Of a DNA stretch of 64,000 bases, positions 35,053 to 44,031 are shown in pieces. The notes under the pieces were generated by a model that was not told the origin of the DNA, made no database searches, and saw only the letters and a program-made list of their open reading frames with translations. The stretch spans positions 64,096 through 128,095 of the forward strand of contig JAPWKG010000010.1 in NCBI GenBank assembly GCA_028283625.1, in the 5' to 3' direction. Both the position numbers and the translations under genes were made by a program. How positions within the stretch are numbered: position 1 is the first letter of the stretch; the number at the start of each line of letters is the position of its first letter. This DNA is from Acidobacteriaceae bacterium (GTDB taxonomy: Bacteria; Acidobacteriota; Terriglobia; Terriglobales; Acidobacteriaceae).

Positions 35053-35691
35053 TTGTCTTTGACGAATACGCACGAAAAGCTGATGATCCCGCACGGCGAT
35101 TTCGAAGCCTACCTTTTTGACTGCGACGGAACCATCGTGGACTCCATGCCGCTTCACTATCTGGCCTGGAACAAAATGCTTGCCAGCTATAACTGCCCTT
35201 TTCCGGAAGATCAGTTTTATGCCTACGGCGGTCTGCCGGTAGAGACGATTCTTGAGAAGCTCAACGAGCAGCACGGGCTCTCCATGCCGGTAAAGCAGGT
35301 TGCGCACGAGAAGGAGCTGCTCTACCAGAACAGCCTCGTTCACTCGCTCGAAGGCATCCCCATGACGATCGAACATATTCATGACAAGCACGGCAAAATC
35401 CCCTTTGCCGTGGTGAGCGGTTCGCCACGCAAGTCGGTCGTCGATTCCCTGACAGCACTCGGCCTGCTCGATAAGTTCGACGTTCTGGTCTGTGCGGGGG
35501 AATACTCCAAGGGCAAACCGGATCCGGAGCCCTTCCTCAAGGCCGCTCATCTTCTCGGCGTCGATCCGAAGAAGTGCCTCGTCTTCGAGGATGCCGTTCC
35601 GGGCATTGAAGCCGCCAAGGCAGCTGGAATGCAGTGGGTCCGCGTACCGTTGCCAAGCGAGCGCCTTGCCGCTGCCGAAGCTGCGCGCTAA
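35053..35691 (+). CDS. HAD-superfamily phosphatase, beta-PGM-like
   Basis: About 212 residues. Motif I, YLFDCDGTIVDS (Asp nucleophile and acid/base), motif II in VVSGS, motif III K in SKGKPDPEPF, and motif IV VFEDAVPGIEAAK are all present, with a helical cap between I and II. The family includes fructose-1-phosphatase YqaB and similar broad phosphatases. It follows ribD and ribE by only 33 nt, and riboflavin synthesis needs a HAD-type phosphatase to remove phosphate from the RibD product, so that role is a reasonable inference. The start may be TTG 35053 or ATG 35083. Confidence 0.85.
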   Translation: MSLTNTHEKLMIPHGDFEAYLFDCDGTIVDSMPLHYLAWNKMLASYNCPFPEDQFYAYGGLPVETILEKLNEQHGLSMPVKQVAHEKELLYQNSLVHSLEGIPMTIEHIHDKHGKIPFAVVSGSPRKSVVDSLTALGLLDKFDVLVCAGEYSKGKPDPEPFLKAAHLLGVDPKKCLVFEDAVPGIEAAKAAGMQWVRVPLPSERLAAAEAAR

Positions 35692-35709
35692 ACAATCAAA
35701 AAGGAAGAG

Positions 35710-35742
35710 AAGAAAGCCGCCCGATGCCGGGGCGGCTTTCTT
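35710..35742 (+). terminator. Intrinsic terminator after the HAD gene
   Basis: AAGAAAGCCGCCC with GGGCGGCTTTCTT, a perfect 13-bp stem and 7-nt loop, 18 nt after the HAD stop. Confidence 0.88.
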
Positions 35743-35841
35743 CGTACAGCGACAAACAGCAAATCAAAAACTGGAGGCCAGGAACCGAATACCTGCGATG
35801 GGCTCATATAAATAGCAGGGCGTGGAAAGCTGCCGCTAGCT

Positions 35842-35891
35842 ACTTTGTCGCTCTCCTCGCCTTTGTCGCTCCTAGCCTTTGTCGCTCCTAG
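35842..35891. repeat. Tandem 16-bp repeat, two exact copies plus one degenerate
   Basis: CCTTTGTCGCTCCTAG occurs at 35860-35875 and 35876-35891, preceded by the related ACTTTGTCGCTCTCCTCG (35842-35859). It lies between two terminators. Confidence 0.85.
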
Positions 35892-35975
35892 CACGGTGAG
35901 AGATGACGACGCCTTTCTGCATCAGCGCAGCCCACCGAGGCAAAGCACTGATGCAGCCTCCGCAAGAGGAAACGA

Positions 35976-36008
35976 CAATGGGTGCGAGCTCCACGCTCGC
36001 ACCCATTG
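35976..36008 (-). terminator. Terminator hairpin after rho
   Basis: CAATGGGTGCGAGC pairs with GCTCGCACCCATTG (14 bp) around a 5-nt loop. On the minus strand it is followed by TCGTTTCC, and lies 48 nt after the rho stop. Confidence 0.75.
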
Positions 36009-36056
36009 CTTTCCAGCCGAGCCCGCGATCTCTCGCGTACCCGTATTCGCCGCCCG

Positions 36057-37307
36057 TTAGAGCGACGACATGTTGTGCAGGAACTCCTGATTGTTCCTGG
36101 TCTTGCCCAGCTTGTCAGAAAGAAGCTCCATCGCTTCAACCGGCGAGAGGGGGTTAAGCACCTTACGAAGCACCCAAGTACGCTGCAGATCGTCCTTCGG
36201 GATCAACAGCTCTTCCTTACGCGTGCCAGAGCGCTGAATGTCGATCGCCGGGAAGACGCGCTTATCGACCAACTTGCGGTCGAGGATGACTTCCATGTTG
36301 CCCGTGCCCTTGAACTCTTCGAAGATCACTTCGTCCATGCGCGAGCCGGTGTCGATCAGCGCCGACGCAATGATCGTCAGAGAGCCGCCCTCTTCGATGT
36401 TGCGCGCCGCGCCGAAGAAACGCTTCGGGCGCTGCAGCGCGTTCGAGTCCACACCGCCCGAGAGCACCTTGCCGCTCGGCGGAACGATCGTGTTGTACGC
36501 GCGCGCCAGACGTGTAATCGAATCCAGCAGAATTACCACGTCGCGCTTGTGCTCGACGAGGCGCTTGGCCTTTTCGATCACCATCTCGGCGACCTGTACG
36601 TGGCGTGCTGCAGGCTCGTCGAAGGTAGACGAAATGACTTCGCCCTTTACCGAACGCTGCATGTCCGTGACTTCTTCCGGACGCTCGTCGATGAGCAGAA
36701 CGATCAGCACCACTTCAGGGTGGTTCGCCGTAATCGAGTTTGCGATCGACTGCATCAGCACCGTCTTACCGGTACGCGGCGGAGCGACGATCAGGCCACG
36801 CTGGCCCTTACCGATCGGGCAAAGCAGGTCGGTGACGCGGCCCGAGATGTTCTCGCGCACGGTCTCCATCTTGATACGCTCCTGTGGATAGAGCGGCGTC
36901 AGATTGTCGAACAGAATCTTGTTGCGGGTCTCTTCGGGCGACTCAAAGTTGATCGCCTCAATCTTGACCAGCGCAAAGTACTTCTCGCCTTCGTGCGGCG
37001 AACGCACATTGCCGGAGATCGTATCGCCGGTCTTCAGATCGAACTTGCGGATCTGGCTGGGCGAAACATAGATATCATCGGGGCCGGGCAGATAGTTGTA
37101 ATCCGGCGAGCGCAGGAAGCCGTAACCGTCCGGGAGGATCTCCAGCACGCCTTCAGCAAAGATGTGACCTTCTTTTTCGCTCTGCGCCTGCAGGATCTTG
37201 AAGATCAGGTCCTGCTTGCGGAGGGCGCTGGCGCCCGGAATCTCAAGGGAGCGAGCCAGTTTGCCGAGTTCGGCAATGCTCTTTTCTTTCAGCTCGGAAA
37301 TTGTCAT
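36057..37307 (-). CDS. rho: Transcription termination factor Rho
   Basis: 416 residues. The hexameric RNA-dependent ATPase that terminates transcription. The N-terminal helical part ([18 protein letters not shown]) and the cold-shock-like RNA-binding domain ([27 protein letters not shown], shown by position 60-90) precede the ATPase with Walker [14 protein letters not shown], Walker [11 protein letters not shown], and the Q/R loops. ATG 37307 is preferred over an upstream TTG at 37355, which would add 16 residues with no similarity. No lysine-rich insertion is present. It stands alone between rpoZ and a terminator. Confidence 0.97.
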   Translation of the reverse strand: MTISELKEKSIAELGKLARSLEIPGASALRKQDLIFKILQAQSEKEGHIFAEGVLEILPDGYGFLRSPDYNYLPGPDDIYVSPSQIRKFDLKTGDTISGNVRSPHEGEKYFALVKIEAINFESPEETRNKILFDNLTPLYPQERIKMETVRENISGRVTDLLCPIGKGQRGLIVAPPRTGKTVLMQSIANSITANHPEVVLIVLLIDERPEEVTDMQRSVKGEVISSTFDEPAARHVQVAEMVIEKAKRLVEHKRDVVILLDSITRLARAYNTIVPPSGKVLSGGVDSNALQRPKRFFGAARNIEEGGSLTIIASALIDTGSRMDEVIFEEFKGTGNMEVILDRKLVDKRVFPAIDIQRSGTRKEELLIPKDDLQRTWVLRKVLNPLSPVEAMELLSDKLGKTRNNQEFLHNMSSL

Positions 37308-37587
37308 TTGGGTGTGTCTCGTTACTTCTTTGGGTATTTCAGAAATGGGATGCAATACAGGCGGGAAACGCGGTACATCTGGCGTTGCGTCTTCGGGGTA
37401 AGGCAGATACCGCGCAGGCGCGGTTCAAAACTGTGCAGAGGAGGATGCGGAGTCAGCTGCTTGTACTGCGGAAGATTGCATCCAGCGTAGCAGAACGCTC
37501 GCCAGGGGGAAATAGGGTTCTTGTGAGAAAAACTCCCGGACCTCCAGGGCGAAGGCCCGGGGCGTTTCTCAAAACTTTCTGGGCCAG

Positions 37588-37788
37588 TTAGGCCAGCGGA
37601 GCCAATTCAGCTTCGGCCTCAACGTTCATCGGAACGGTGTCCTTGAAGCGGTCCAGCACTTCGTTCGTCGTGTCCTGCAGACGGGTGTTCGGCTTGTGCA
37701 GCTTGCGCGTCGCCTTCGAAGCGAGTTGACAGAGCTTATAGCGGTTCTGGACGTGGGTGAGGGCGCCGAAGATCAGGTCAGAGCGCAT
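37588..37788 (-). CDS. rpoZ: RNA polymerase omega subunit
   Basis: 66 residues, MRSDLIFGALTHVQNRYKLCQLASKATRKLH, matching the omega fold that latches the beta-prime subunit. AAGGAG lies seven bases before the ATG at 37788. The ORF could extend nine codons upstream, but this is unlikely. The acidic C-terminus (NVEAEAELAPLA) is short. It lies about 280 nt upstream of rho on the same strand. Confidence 0.9.
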   Translation of the reverse strand: MRSDLIFGALTHVQNRYKLCQLASKATRKLHKPNTRLQDTTNEVLDRFKDTVPMNVEAEAELAPLA

Positions 37789-38340
37789 GAGTGTTTCTCC
37801 TTGAAGTTTGGCCACAAGCCCGGCTTCTGCACCCGCGCATCATTTGCGCTTCACGAGGCGATGCCTGACTTGTTCCGATTTCTGCGAGCGTTTCAGATTC
37901 CTGCGAGAAAACTCCGGTCAGCCATTGCTCGCGCGCTGACCCTTAGCAGGGGGTTCACATCCATTAGACGCAGGTGCAGTCCAATTTGGTGCACCCAAGG
38001 GGTTTCTTCCGCAACCCTCTCAAAACACGGAACTTACCGTGTCCTACTCAGATGGAGTCAAGGGGGACGGAACGTTGGAAAGAGGAGGTCGCCAGCCTGA
38101 AACCGCTAACGTGGGCTTTCCAACTGCGCTATCTCCCAGAAAACGAACACCGGGCTATAGCGGAAGGTACTGTTGCACCATATCGTGTCGCTCTCCGCGA
38201 ATCAATGTTTTTTTGTAGATGAGGCTACAAAAGAGCGATAACCGCTCTAAATCCCTCGTTTTTCGCAAAATTTTCTTCCGTTTTCCGGGACAGTGCTCCT
38301 CTGGCAGGACTAGAACGATTGGCTAGCAGGAGATCACCTG
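37789..38340. other. 552-bp intergenic region between rpoZ and pckG
   Basis: Divergent leader of rpoZ and pckG. Nothing coding or RNA-like was convincing. The only structure is a 6-bp inverted repeat, AGAGCG/CGCTCT (38233-38249), and an AGGAGAT just before pckG. A GGGGGTTCACATCC segment near 37948 resembles a tRNA T-arm but has no stem. Confidence 0.5.
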
Positions 38341-40179
38341 ATGATGTCAGTCCGCCAGCACACCTCCACCAAAGCCCTCACCACCAACAAACACCTCATC
38401 CGCTGGGTGGAGAAAATGGCTGAGCTCTGTCAGCCGGAGGCCATTCACTGGATAGACGGCTCAGATGCGGAGAACCAGTATCTTTGCCAGAAGCTGGTTG
38501 CAGCGGGCACTTTTCTGAAGCTCGACGAAACGCTCTGGCCAGGCTGCTACTACGCTCGCTCCTCTCCCAACGACGTGGCACGCGTAGAGGACCGCACCTT
38601 TCTCTGCTCGCTTTCCCGGGACGGAGCCGGCCCCACCAATCACTGGGAAGACCCGTTCGTGATGCGTAAGCGCCTGAAGAGCCTCTTCCGGGGCTCCATG
38701 AGGGGGCGCACGATGTATGTACTGGCGTTCTCGATGGGACCGATCGGTTCTGAGATGTCGCAGATCGGGGTTCAGCTGACGGACTCCGCCTATGCGGTAG
38801 TCAATATGCGCATCATGGCGCGCGTGGGCAAACCGGTGCTGGAGGAGATCGACAAAGGCACGCGGCGTGTTGTGCCGTGCATGCACAGCGTCGGCGCACC
38901 GCTGGCGCCTGGTCAGGCGGACGTACCGTGGCCACAGAACGACACGAAGTACATCGTCCACTTTCCGGAGACTCGCGAGATCTGGAGCTACGGCTCCGGC
39001 TACGGAGGAAACGCTTTACTCGGCAAGAAGTGCTTTGCCCTGCGCATCGCTTCCAACATTGCACGCGACGAGGGATGGATGGCGGAGCATATGCTGCTGC
39101 TCGGCGTGGAGTCTCCTGAAGGAGAGAAGAGCTATGTTGCTGCGGCCTTCCCATCTGCCTGCGGCAAAACGAACTTTGCGATGATGATTCCGCCTGACAG
39201 CTTTGCGGGTTGGAAGGTCTGGTGCGTGGGAGACGATATTGCGTGGATTAAACCTGATGCGGGCGGACAGTTACGCGCCATCAATCCTGAGGCAGGCTTT
39301 TTCGGCGTCGCACCTGGAACCAGCAGCCGGACCAATCCGAATGCCATGGCCACTCTGTCTCGCAACACAATCTTCACGAACGTGGCTCTGACCCTGCGCG
39401 ATGGCAGGCCCGAGGGCGTGTGGTGGGAAGGCATGACGGAAACTCCTCCGCAGGACGTCACGATCGAGGACTGGCGCGGTCATCCGTGGACGCCCGCAAG
39501 CGGCACTCCCGCCGCACACTCCAACGGGCGGTTTACGGCGCCCGCCGCACAATGCCCTGTCTTTGACCATGAAGCATGGAACGCAAACGAAGGGGTGCCG
39601 ATCTCCGCATTCGTCTTCGGTGGCCGGCGCTCCAGCACCATCCCGCTCGTCTTCCAGAGCTTCAACTGGTCCAGCGGGGTTTACCTGGGGGCCACCATGG
39701 GTTCGGAAACAACCGCGGCGGCCGCAGGCGCTACCGGCAAGGTGCGACGCGATCCGATGGCGATGCTTCCCTTCTGCGGATATCACATGGGGGATTACTT
39801 CCGGCACTGGATCAAGATGCAGCGCGAACTCAACTCCACCCCGCGCATCTTCCATGTGAACTGGTTTCGCAAAGACGAACAGGGCGCATTCCTCTGGCCC
39901 GGCTTTAGCGACAACATGCGCGTGCTGAAGTGGATCGTAGAACGTGTGCGCGGCCGGGCTCAGGGCAAGGAAACACCTATCGGCTGGGTACCGCATTTTG
40001 AGGATATCGACTGGAGCGGATTACAGTTTGACCGCGAACTTTTCGAAATGCTGCAGAAGGTAGATCGCAAAGCATGGAAGAAAGAAGTTATGGACCACGA
40101 AGAGCTTTTTCTTGAACTGCACGACCACCTTCCGCCGGAGATGATCTATGAGCGAGAGCTATTAATCTGCCGCCTGTAA
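38341..40179 (+). CDS. pckG: Phosphoenolpyruvate carboxykinase, GTP-dependent
   Basis: 612 residues. It decarboxylates oxaloacetate to phosphoenolpyruvate with GTP, the entry to gluconeogenesis. The kinase loop [14 protein letters not shown] (about 266-279) is the GTP-PEPCK P-loop, with the R-loop region around HRS-like [16 protein letters not shown] and the metal site in [21 protein letters not shown] (near 205-225). It is the GTP form found in actinobacteria, some acidobacteria and animals, not the ATP PckA. AGGAGAT precedes a double ATG at 38341. It is single-gene and likely regulated from the long leader. Confidence 0.97.
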   Translation: MMSVRQHTSTKALTTNKHLIRWVEKMAELCQPEAIHWIDGSDAENQYLCQKLVAAGTFLKLDETLWPGCYYARSSPNDVARVEDRTFLCSLSRDGAGPTNHWEDPFVMRKRLKSLFRGSMRGRTMYVLAFSMGPIGSEMSQIGVQLTDSAYAVVNMRIMARVGKPVLEEIDKGTRRVVPCMHSVGAPLAPGQADVPWPQNDTKYIVHFPETREIWSYGSGYGGNALLGKKCFALRIASNIARDEGWMAEHMLLLGVESPEGEKSYVAAAFPSACGKTNFAMMIPPDSFAGWKVWCVGDDIAWIKPDAGGQLRAINPEAGFFGVAPGTSSRTNPNAMATLSRNTIFTNVALTLRDGRPEGVWWEGMTETPPQDVTIEDWRGHPWTPASGTPAAHSNGRFTAPAAQCPVFDHEAWNANEGVPISAFVFGGRRSSTIPLVFQSFNWSSGVYLGATMGSETTAAAAGATGKVRRDPMAMLPFCGYHMGDYFRHWIKMQRELNSTPRIFHVNWFRKDEQGAFLWPGFSDNMRVLKWIVERVRGRAQGKETPIGWVPHFEDIDWSGLQFDRELFEMLQKVDRKAWKKEVMDHEELFLELHDHLPPEMIYERELLICRL

Positions 40180-40248
40180 CGTGATCGTAAGAACACAAAA
40201 CCGATTCCCCTGCTGACGCGATCGGCTGCTTGAGGCATCCTAGAACGT

Positions 40249-41214
40249 ATGACGACCAAAGCTCACACAACGCATACGCTCGGCAACAGCGACATGGAAA
40301 TCACCCGCATCGGTTTTGGTGCATGGGCCATCGGTGGAGACGATTGGGCGCACGGATGGGGACCGCAGGACGACAATGACTCGATCGCGGCGATTCATCG
40401 CGCGCTCGACTGCGGCATCAACTGGATCGATACGGCAGCGGTCTATGGACTCGGACACTCAGAAGAGATTGTCGCCAGGGCACTGAAGTCAACGTCCATC
40501 AAGCCGTACGTTTTTACCAAGTGCGCGATGACCTGGGGCGAAGACCGTAAGATTGTGCAATCGCTCAAGAAAATTCGTCAGGAGTGCGAAGCCAGCCTCA
40601 GGCGCCTCGGCGTAGAAGCCATCGACCTTTATCAGATTCACTGGCCGGTGCCCGACGAAGAGATCGAAGAAGGCTGGCAGACGATGGCCGATCTGCAGCG
40701 CGAAGGCAAGGTTCGCTACATCGGCGTTTCGAACTTCACGATCGAGCAGATGAAGCGCGCTCAGAAGATTGCGCCCATCACCTCGCAACAGCCACCGTAC
40801 TCCGCAATCAACCGCACCTATGAAGCTGAGAATCTTCCGTACTGCCAGGAGCACAACATCGGTGTTCTGAACTATGCACCGATGCACTCCGGCTTGCTTA
40901 CGGGCTTCATGACGAAGGAACGTGTCGCCAACATGCCAGACACAGACTTCCGTAAGCGCGCGAAGAATTACCAGGAGCCGCAACTCTCCAAGAATCTTGC
41001 GCTCGCGGACAAGATGAAGGAAGTGGCTGCGCGGCACAACGTGATGGCCGGTGTCGTCGCCATTGCCTGGACGCTTCATCATCCTGCGATCACCGGCGCT
41101 ATCGTGGGTGGACGCAACGCGAAGCAGATCGACGGAGTCGCCCCCGCACTCAGCTTTGCGCTCAGCGATGCCGAGTATGCAGAGATTAACGAGTTTCTGA
41201 CCGAAAACTTTTAG
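40249..41214 (+). CDS. Aldo/keto reductase
   Basis: 321 residues, (alpha/beta)8-barrel NADPH-dependent reductase. The catalytic residues are Asp in WIDTAAVYG, Tyr four residues further, Lys in FTKCAM and His in YQIHWPVPD. The N-terminal strand GFGAWAIGGDDWAHGWGPQ and the C-terminal WTLHHPAITGAIVGGRNAKQI (NADP-binding) resemble the YajO/YghZ-like group. The physiological aldehyde or ketone is unknown. No operon partner. Perfect hairpin after the stop. Confidence 0.92.
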   Translation: MTTKAHTTHTLGNSDMEITRIGFGAWAIGGDDWAHGWGPQDDNDSIAAIHRALDCGINWIDTAAVYGLGHSEEIVARALKSTSIKPYVFTKCAMTWGEDRKIVQSLKKIRQECEASLRRLGVEAIDLYQIHWPVPDEEIEEGWQTMADLQREGKVRYIGVSNFTIEQMKRAQKIAPITSQQPPYSAINRTYEAENLPYCQEHNIGVLNYAPMHSGLLTGFMTKERVANMPDTDFRKRAKNYQEPQLSKNLALADKMKEVAARHNVMAGVVAIAWTLHHPAITGAIVGGRNAKQIDGVAPALSFALSDAEYAEINEFLTENF

Positions 41215-41232
41215 GACCGCAGATCACCGCAC

Positions 41233-41269
41233 AGCACGAAGGCCCGGCTACTCGCCGGGCCTTCGTGCT
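41233..41269. terminator. Bidirectional terminator between convergent genes
   Basis: A perfect 16-bp stem, AGCACGAAGGCCCGGC with GCCGGGCCTTCGTGCT, and a 5-nt loop, between the aldo/keto reductase and the VWFA-related gene. The T-run is weak (TCTC) on plus. Confidence 0.8.
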
Positions 41270-41285
41270 CTCAAGGCTGATTTCG

Positions 41286-42863
41286 TTACTTCGCTAAAGG
41301 TACGTCGAAGGAACCCATTCGCCCGCTGCCGGAATCGCGCACCACGAAGCGTAGCATGACCGCATGGGGCGCAGGCTTGGCGGTAAAGTCAAAGTCCGCC
41401 ATCTTGCTCGCATCCCGCAAATTCACCCCGGCGCGCGCGACCGCAGAACCAGCATGAATCGTGTGGGAGAGAAGCTTCCCCTTCTTATCCAACGAAACAG
41501 CCATCACCGTAACATCAGCTCGCGAAGAACCATCGCTCTGCGGAGCCCAGGTAAGCTCAGGCGCCTGAACGCGGATCACCCATGCATCCTCATCCGTTGC
41601 CGCTACCGAGCGATTCTCATCCACGCTGATATGCAGACCGTTGAGAGGAACCGAGCTTTCTGCTGCCGTGCTCAGGTCATAAGCAAGCGTTTGCGTGGCG
41701 CTTTCCTTCGGCATATTGCCACCGTAGTAACCGGTACGCGTCGTCACAACCAGATCAGGCCGCTTGCACACGACACGGATCTTACGGAACTTGAGGGAGT
41801 CATCACTCTTATTCGTCGGAGAGTAGGACAACGTGTAGAACTGCGCTCCGTAGTTCACACTTATCTGGATCTGCGTCGCAACATTATTCATCGAACGGAT
41901 CACACGGCCTCCGGTCATCTTGCCGAGTGAATCAAAGTCCGAGCCGCCGTCGATGGTATCGATCGGAGCAGAACTTAGCTCTCCGGAAAGTTGCGCAAAG
42001 GCCATCTGCTGAAAGTCTGTGATCTCTGTCATGCCGGCTGCACTCGACGTCGGATCGACCGCATAGAGCGTCATGCGCGTATCCAGCAGCATATTGCTGA
42101 CGTACTTGATCGTGTCCTGAACCTCACGAAAATCATTACCGGCCAGCGACTCAGGATCAATCGAAGGAAAGCCGCCGCCAACCCAGATGAGATTCTTGCG
42201 GCCCGCGATGCTGGAGTAGCTTTGCGACATCTCTTCAAGAGCACGCAACGACATATCCAGACGCTGAATGGGGCCGTTATCCGCCTTGCCTTTCGTCTCA
42301 AGATCCCAGGAGTACTTCACAGGAGCCTTGGACAAAGCATCCTGCAACTTTGAGCGATCTCGCGTGAACTCCTGCAATAGCTTGAAGTGATCCTGATAGA
42401 CCACGAGTAGCGTGGTGGGCACAGAAAGCAACTCCGGTTGCGCCTTGAGGTACTCCGCCATCTGCTGTCGCGCAAAAGAGCTATCCGTAAAGTGAGTGTT
42501 CAGCTGATCGAGCACAAGAATCGTTACAGGAGACTGCCCGAAGTTAGCAGGCTTTGCCGGATCAAACACTTCGTCCTTCGGGTTCGAAGTTGTATCGCTC
42601 GGCAGCTCATGCGCACTCGGCGGCTCGAAGCTACGAATGGTCTGCGGCTGATTATCTTCAAAGATCTCAAAGTCGTTCTGCGTCAGGTCTGTGACAGGTT
42701 GCCCCTTCTTATCTGTAACAACAACATCGAGAACGACTAAGCGTGAAACTACCTTCATGGAAGGTGGCGCCTGCTGCGCATCCAAAGCCAAAGGGGTCAG
42801 CGAAAGCGCAACAACCATCACCGACCGAAGAAACTGCGCACCGCTAAACTTACGAGATTTCAC
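41286..42863 (-). CDS. VWFA-related secreted protein of Acidobacteria type
   Basis: 525 residues from a GTG start with GAGAGG upstream. Signal peptide (about 1-30, ALDAQQ). The region LVVLDVVVTDKKGQPVTDLTQNDFEIFEDN (written in parts; 43-71) and the later VTILVLDQLNTHFTD match the VWFA-related Acidobacterial family. The usual MIDAS DxSxS is degenerate (DQLNT), so metal binding is doubtful. The C-terminal ~130 residues are a beta-rich domain. Members are common in Acidobacteria and have no known role. Monocistronic, divergent from the nuclease gene. Confidence 0.87.
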   Translation of the reverse strand: MKSRKFSGAQFLRSVMVVALSLTPLALDAQQAPPSMKVVSRLVVLDVVVTDKKGQPVTDLTQNDFEIFEDNQPQTIRSFEPPSAHELPSDTTSNPKDEVFDPAKPANFGQSPVTILVLDQLNTHFTDSSFARQQMAEYLKAQPELLSVPTTLLVVYQDHFKLLQEFTRDRSKLQDALSKAPVKYSWDLETKGKADNGPIQRLDMSLRALEEMSQSYSSIAGRKNLIWVGGGFPSIDPESLAGNDFREVQDTIKYVSNMLLDTRMTLYAVDPTSSAAGMTEITDFQQMAFAQLSGELSSAPIDTIDGGSDFDSLGKMTGGRVIRSMNNVATQIQISVNYGAQFYTLSYSPTNKSDDSLKFRKIRVVCKRPDLVVTTRTGYYGGNMPKESATQTLAYDLSTAAESSVPLNGLHISVDENRSVAATDEDAWVIRVQAPELTWAPQSDGSSRADVTVMAVSLDKKGKLLSHTIHAGSAVARAGVNLRDASKMADFDFTAKPAPHAVMLRFVVRDSGSGRMGSFDVPLAK

Positions 42864-43010
42864 CAGTCCAACCTCTCAGAAAACGTCCAAAAACAATGAG
42901 GACGCAATGGAACTTCTATTAGTTTCAGCCCAAAATACGGCCGTAACGAACTAACATAGTGGGAAACACCATACTCGCACATACGCACTTCGTTTTATCC
43001 AGGAGTTTTC

Positions 43011-43934
43011 ATGAAGCCTTCAAAAATGCGGCTTTTTGCACGTAACGCCGCGGTCGCAACCCTCATGTTCGCATTAGCAACCGAGCCGTGCTGGGCATGG
43101 GGGCGCGATGGTCATCGCATTACAGCACTGGTTGCCGAGTCTTACCTGACACCCTCGACAAAAGCCGCGATCGCAGAGCTGCTGCATGGACAGCGCATCT
43201 CTGATATCGCGTCCTGGGCTGACGATATCCGCTCTTCCCAGCCGGAAACAGGACCGTGGCACTATATTGACATCCCTCGCTCCGAGCCAAAATTCGATCG
43301 CAATCGCGACTGTCCCGTGAATGCGAAAGATCCGAAGTCACCATGGCGTGACTGCGTTACCGATCGCATCCTGTACTTTGAAGGACGCTTGGGCGATGAG
43401 TCGCTTCCAGCTGACCAGCGCGCTGAAGCATTGAAGTTTCTTGTGCACTTTCTCGGCGACATCCATCAACCATTGCATGCCATAGGAGATGATCGTGGCG
43501 GCAACGGCATCCGCGTCTCTTTTCTCGGCTCCACGCAGTGCGGTAACTACCGCTGTAACCTGCATGGCGTATGGGATGAATCAATCCTTGAACATCGCGG
43601 ACTCTCAGATGAAAAATATCGCGATCTCCTCCTCAAAGAGATCAAGGAAAACAATTGGGAACAAATGAGCGGCGGATCTCCAGTAGCCTGGGCAGAGGTC
43701 TCGCATCATTACGCCGTCAACGCGTATGCGCCCAATGGAGCGTTGATCGACCATGCCTACCTTGAAGAAGAAACAAAGGTTGTTGATGCGGAGCTAGCTC
43801 TCGGAGGCCTGAGACTCGCACGCGTCCTCAATCGTATTCTGGGCTCGCCGGATCAGGCGGACCCAACACGACCGGCCGCAAATGCTCCTTCAGCAAACCC
43901 AGCTCCGGAGACGACAACCGCTCCAAAGCAGTAG
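43011..43934 (+). CDS. S1/P1-type zinc nuclease
   Basis: 307 residues with a signal peptide ending before WGRDGH. The mature protein starts at Trp30, whose amino group binds zinc in this family. Metal ligands appear in WADDIR (Asp), PWHYIDIP (His), FLGDIHQPLH (Asp/His) and NLHGVWDES (His/Asp). It cleaves single-stranded nucleic acid or 3-prime nucleotides outside the cytoplasm, probably for phosphate scavenging. A Pro/Ala-rich tail (about 275-307) is not part of the fold. AGGAG precedes the ATG. Convergent with the TonB receptor gene. Confidence 0.92.
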   Translation: MKPSKMRLFARNAAVATLMFALATEPCWAWGRDGHRITALVAESYLTPSTKAAIAELLHGQRISDIASWADDIRSSQPETGPWHYIDIPRSEPKFDRNRDCPVNAKDPKSPWRDCVTDRILYFEGRLGDESLPADQRAEALKFLVHFLGDIHQPLHAIGDDRGGNGIRVSFLGSTQCGNYRCNLHGVWDESILEHRGLSDEKYRDLLLKEIKENNWEQMSGGSPVAWAEVSHHYAVNAYAPNGALIDHAYLEEETKVVDAELALGGLRLARVLNRILGSPDQADPTRPAANAPSANPAPETTTAPKQ

Positions 43935-43975
43935 TCAGTTACTCCTGCGAGGCTGTAATTTCACGTTACTGCAAA

Positions 43976-44018
43976 GCAATAGAGAAGGGAGGCTCATTGA
44001 GCCTCCCTTCTCTATTGC
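43976..44018. terminator. 43-bp near-perfect palindrome, convergent terminator
   Basis: Two perfect 21-bp arms around a single central base, between the nuclease and TonB-receptor genes. It is A/T-rich at both ends (GCAATAGAGA) and may terminate both genes. Confidence 0.85.
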
Positions 44019-44031
44019 AAATACCACGCTG

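Larger units (their letters stand above)
35692..36056. other. 365-bp intergenic region between HAD gene and rho
   Basis: Two convergent transcription units end here. It holds the HAD terminator (35710-35742), a tandem repeat (35842-35891), an inverted repeat CTGCATCAG/CTGATGCAG near 35917-35955, and the rho terminator (35976-36008). No coding region was seen. Confidence 0.7.

Noticed and set aside
35982..37490. About 500-codon open frame on the plus strand across rho
   Set aside because: It is antisense to the well-recognised rho gene and has no family features.
37940..38000. tRNA-like segment near GGGGGTTCACATCC
   Set aside because: It resembles a T-loop, but the flanking bases do not form a T-stem, and no acceptor or anticodon arm could be drawn.
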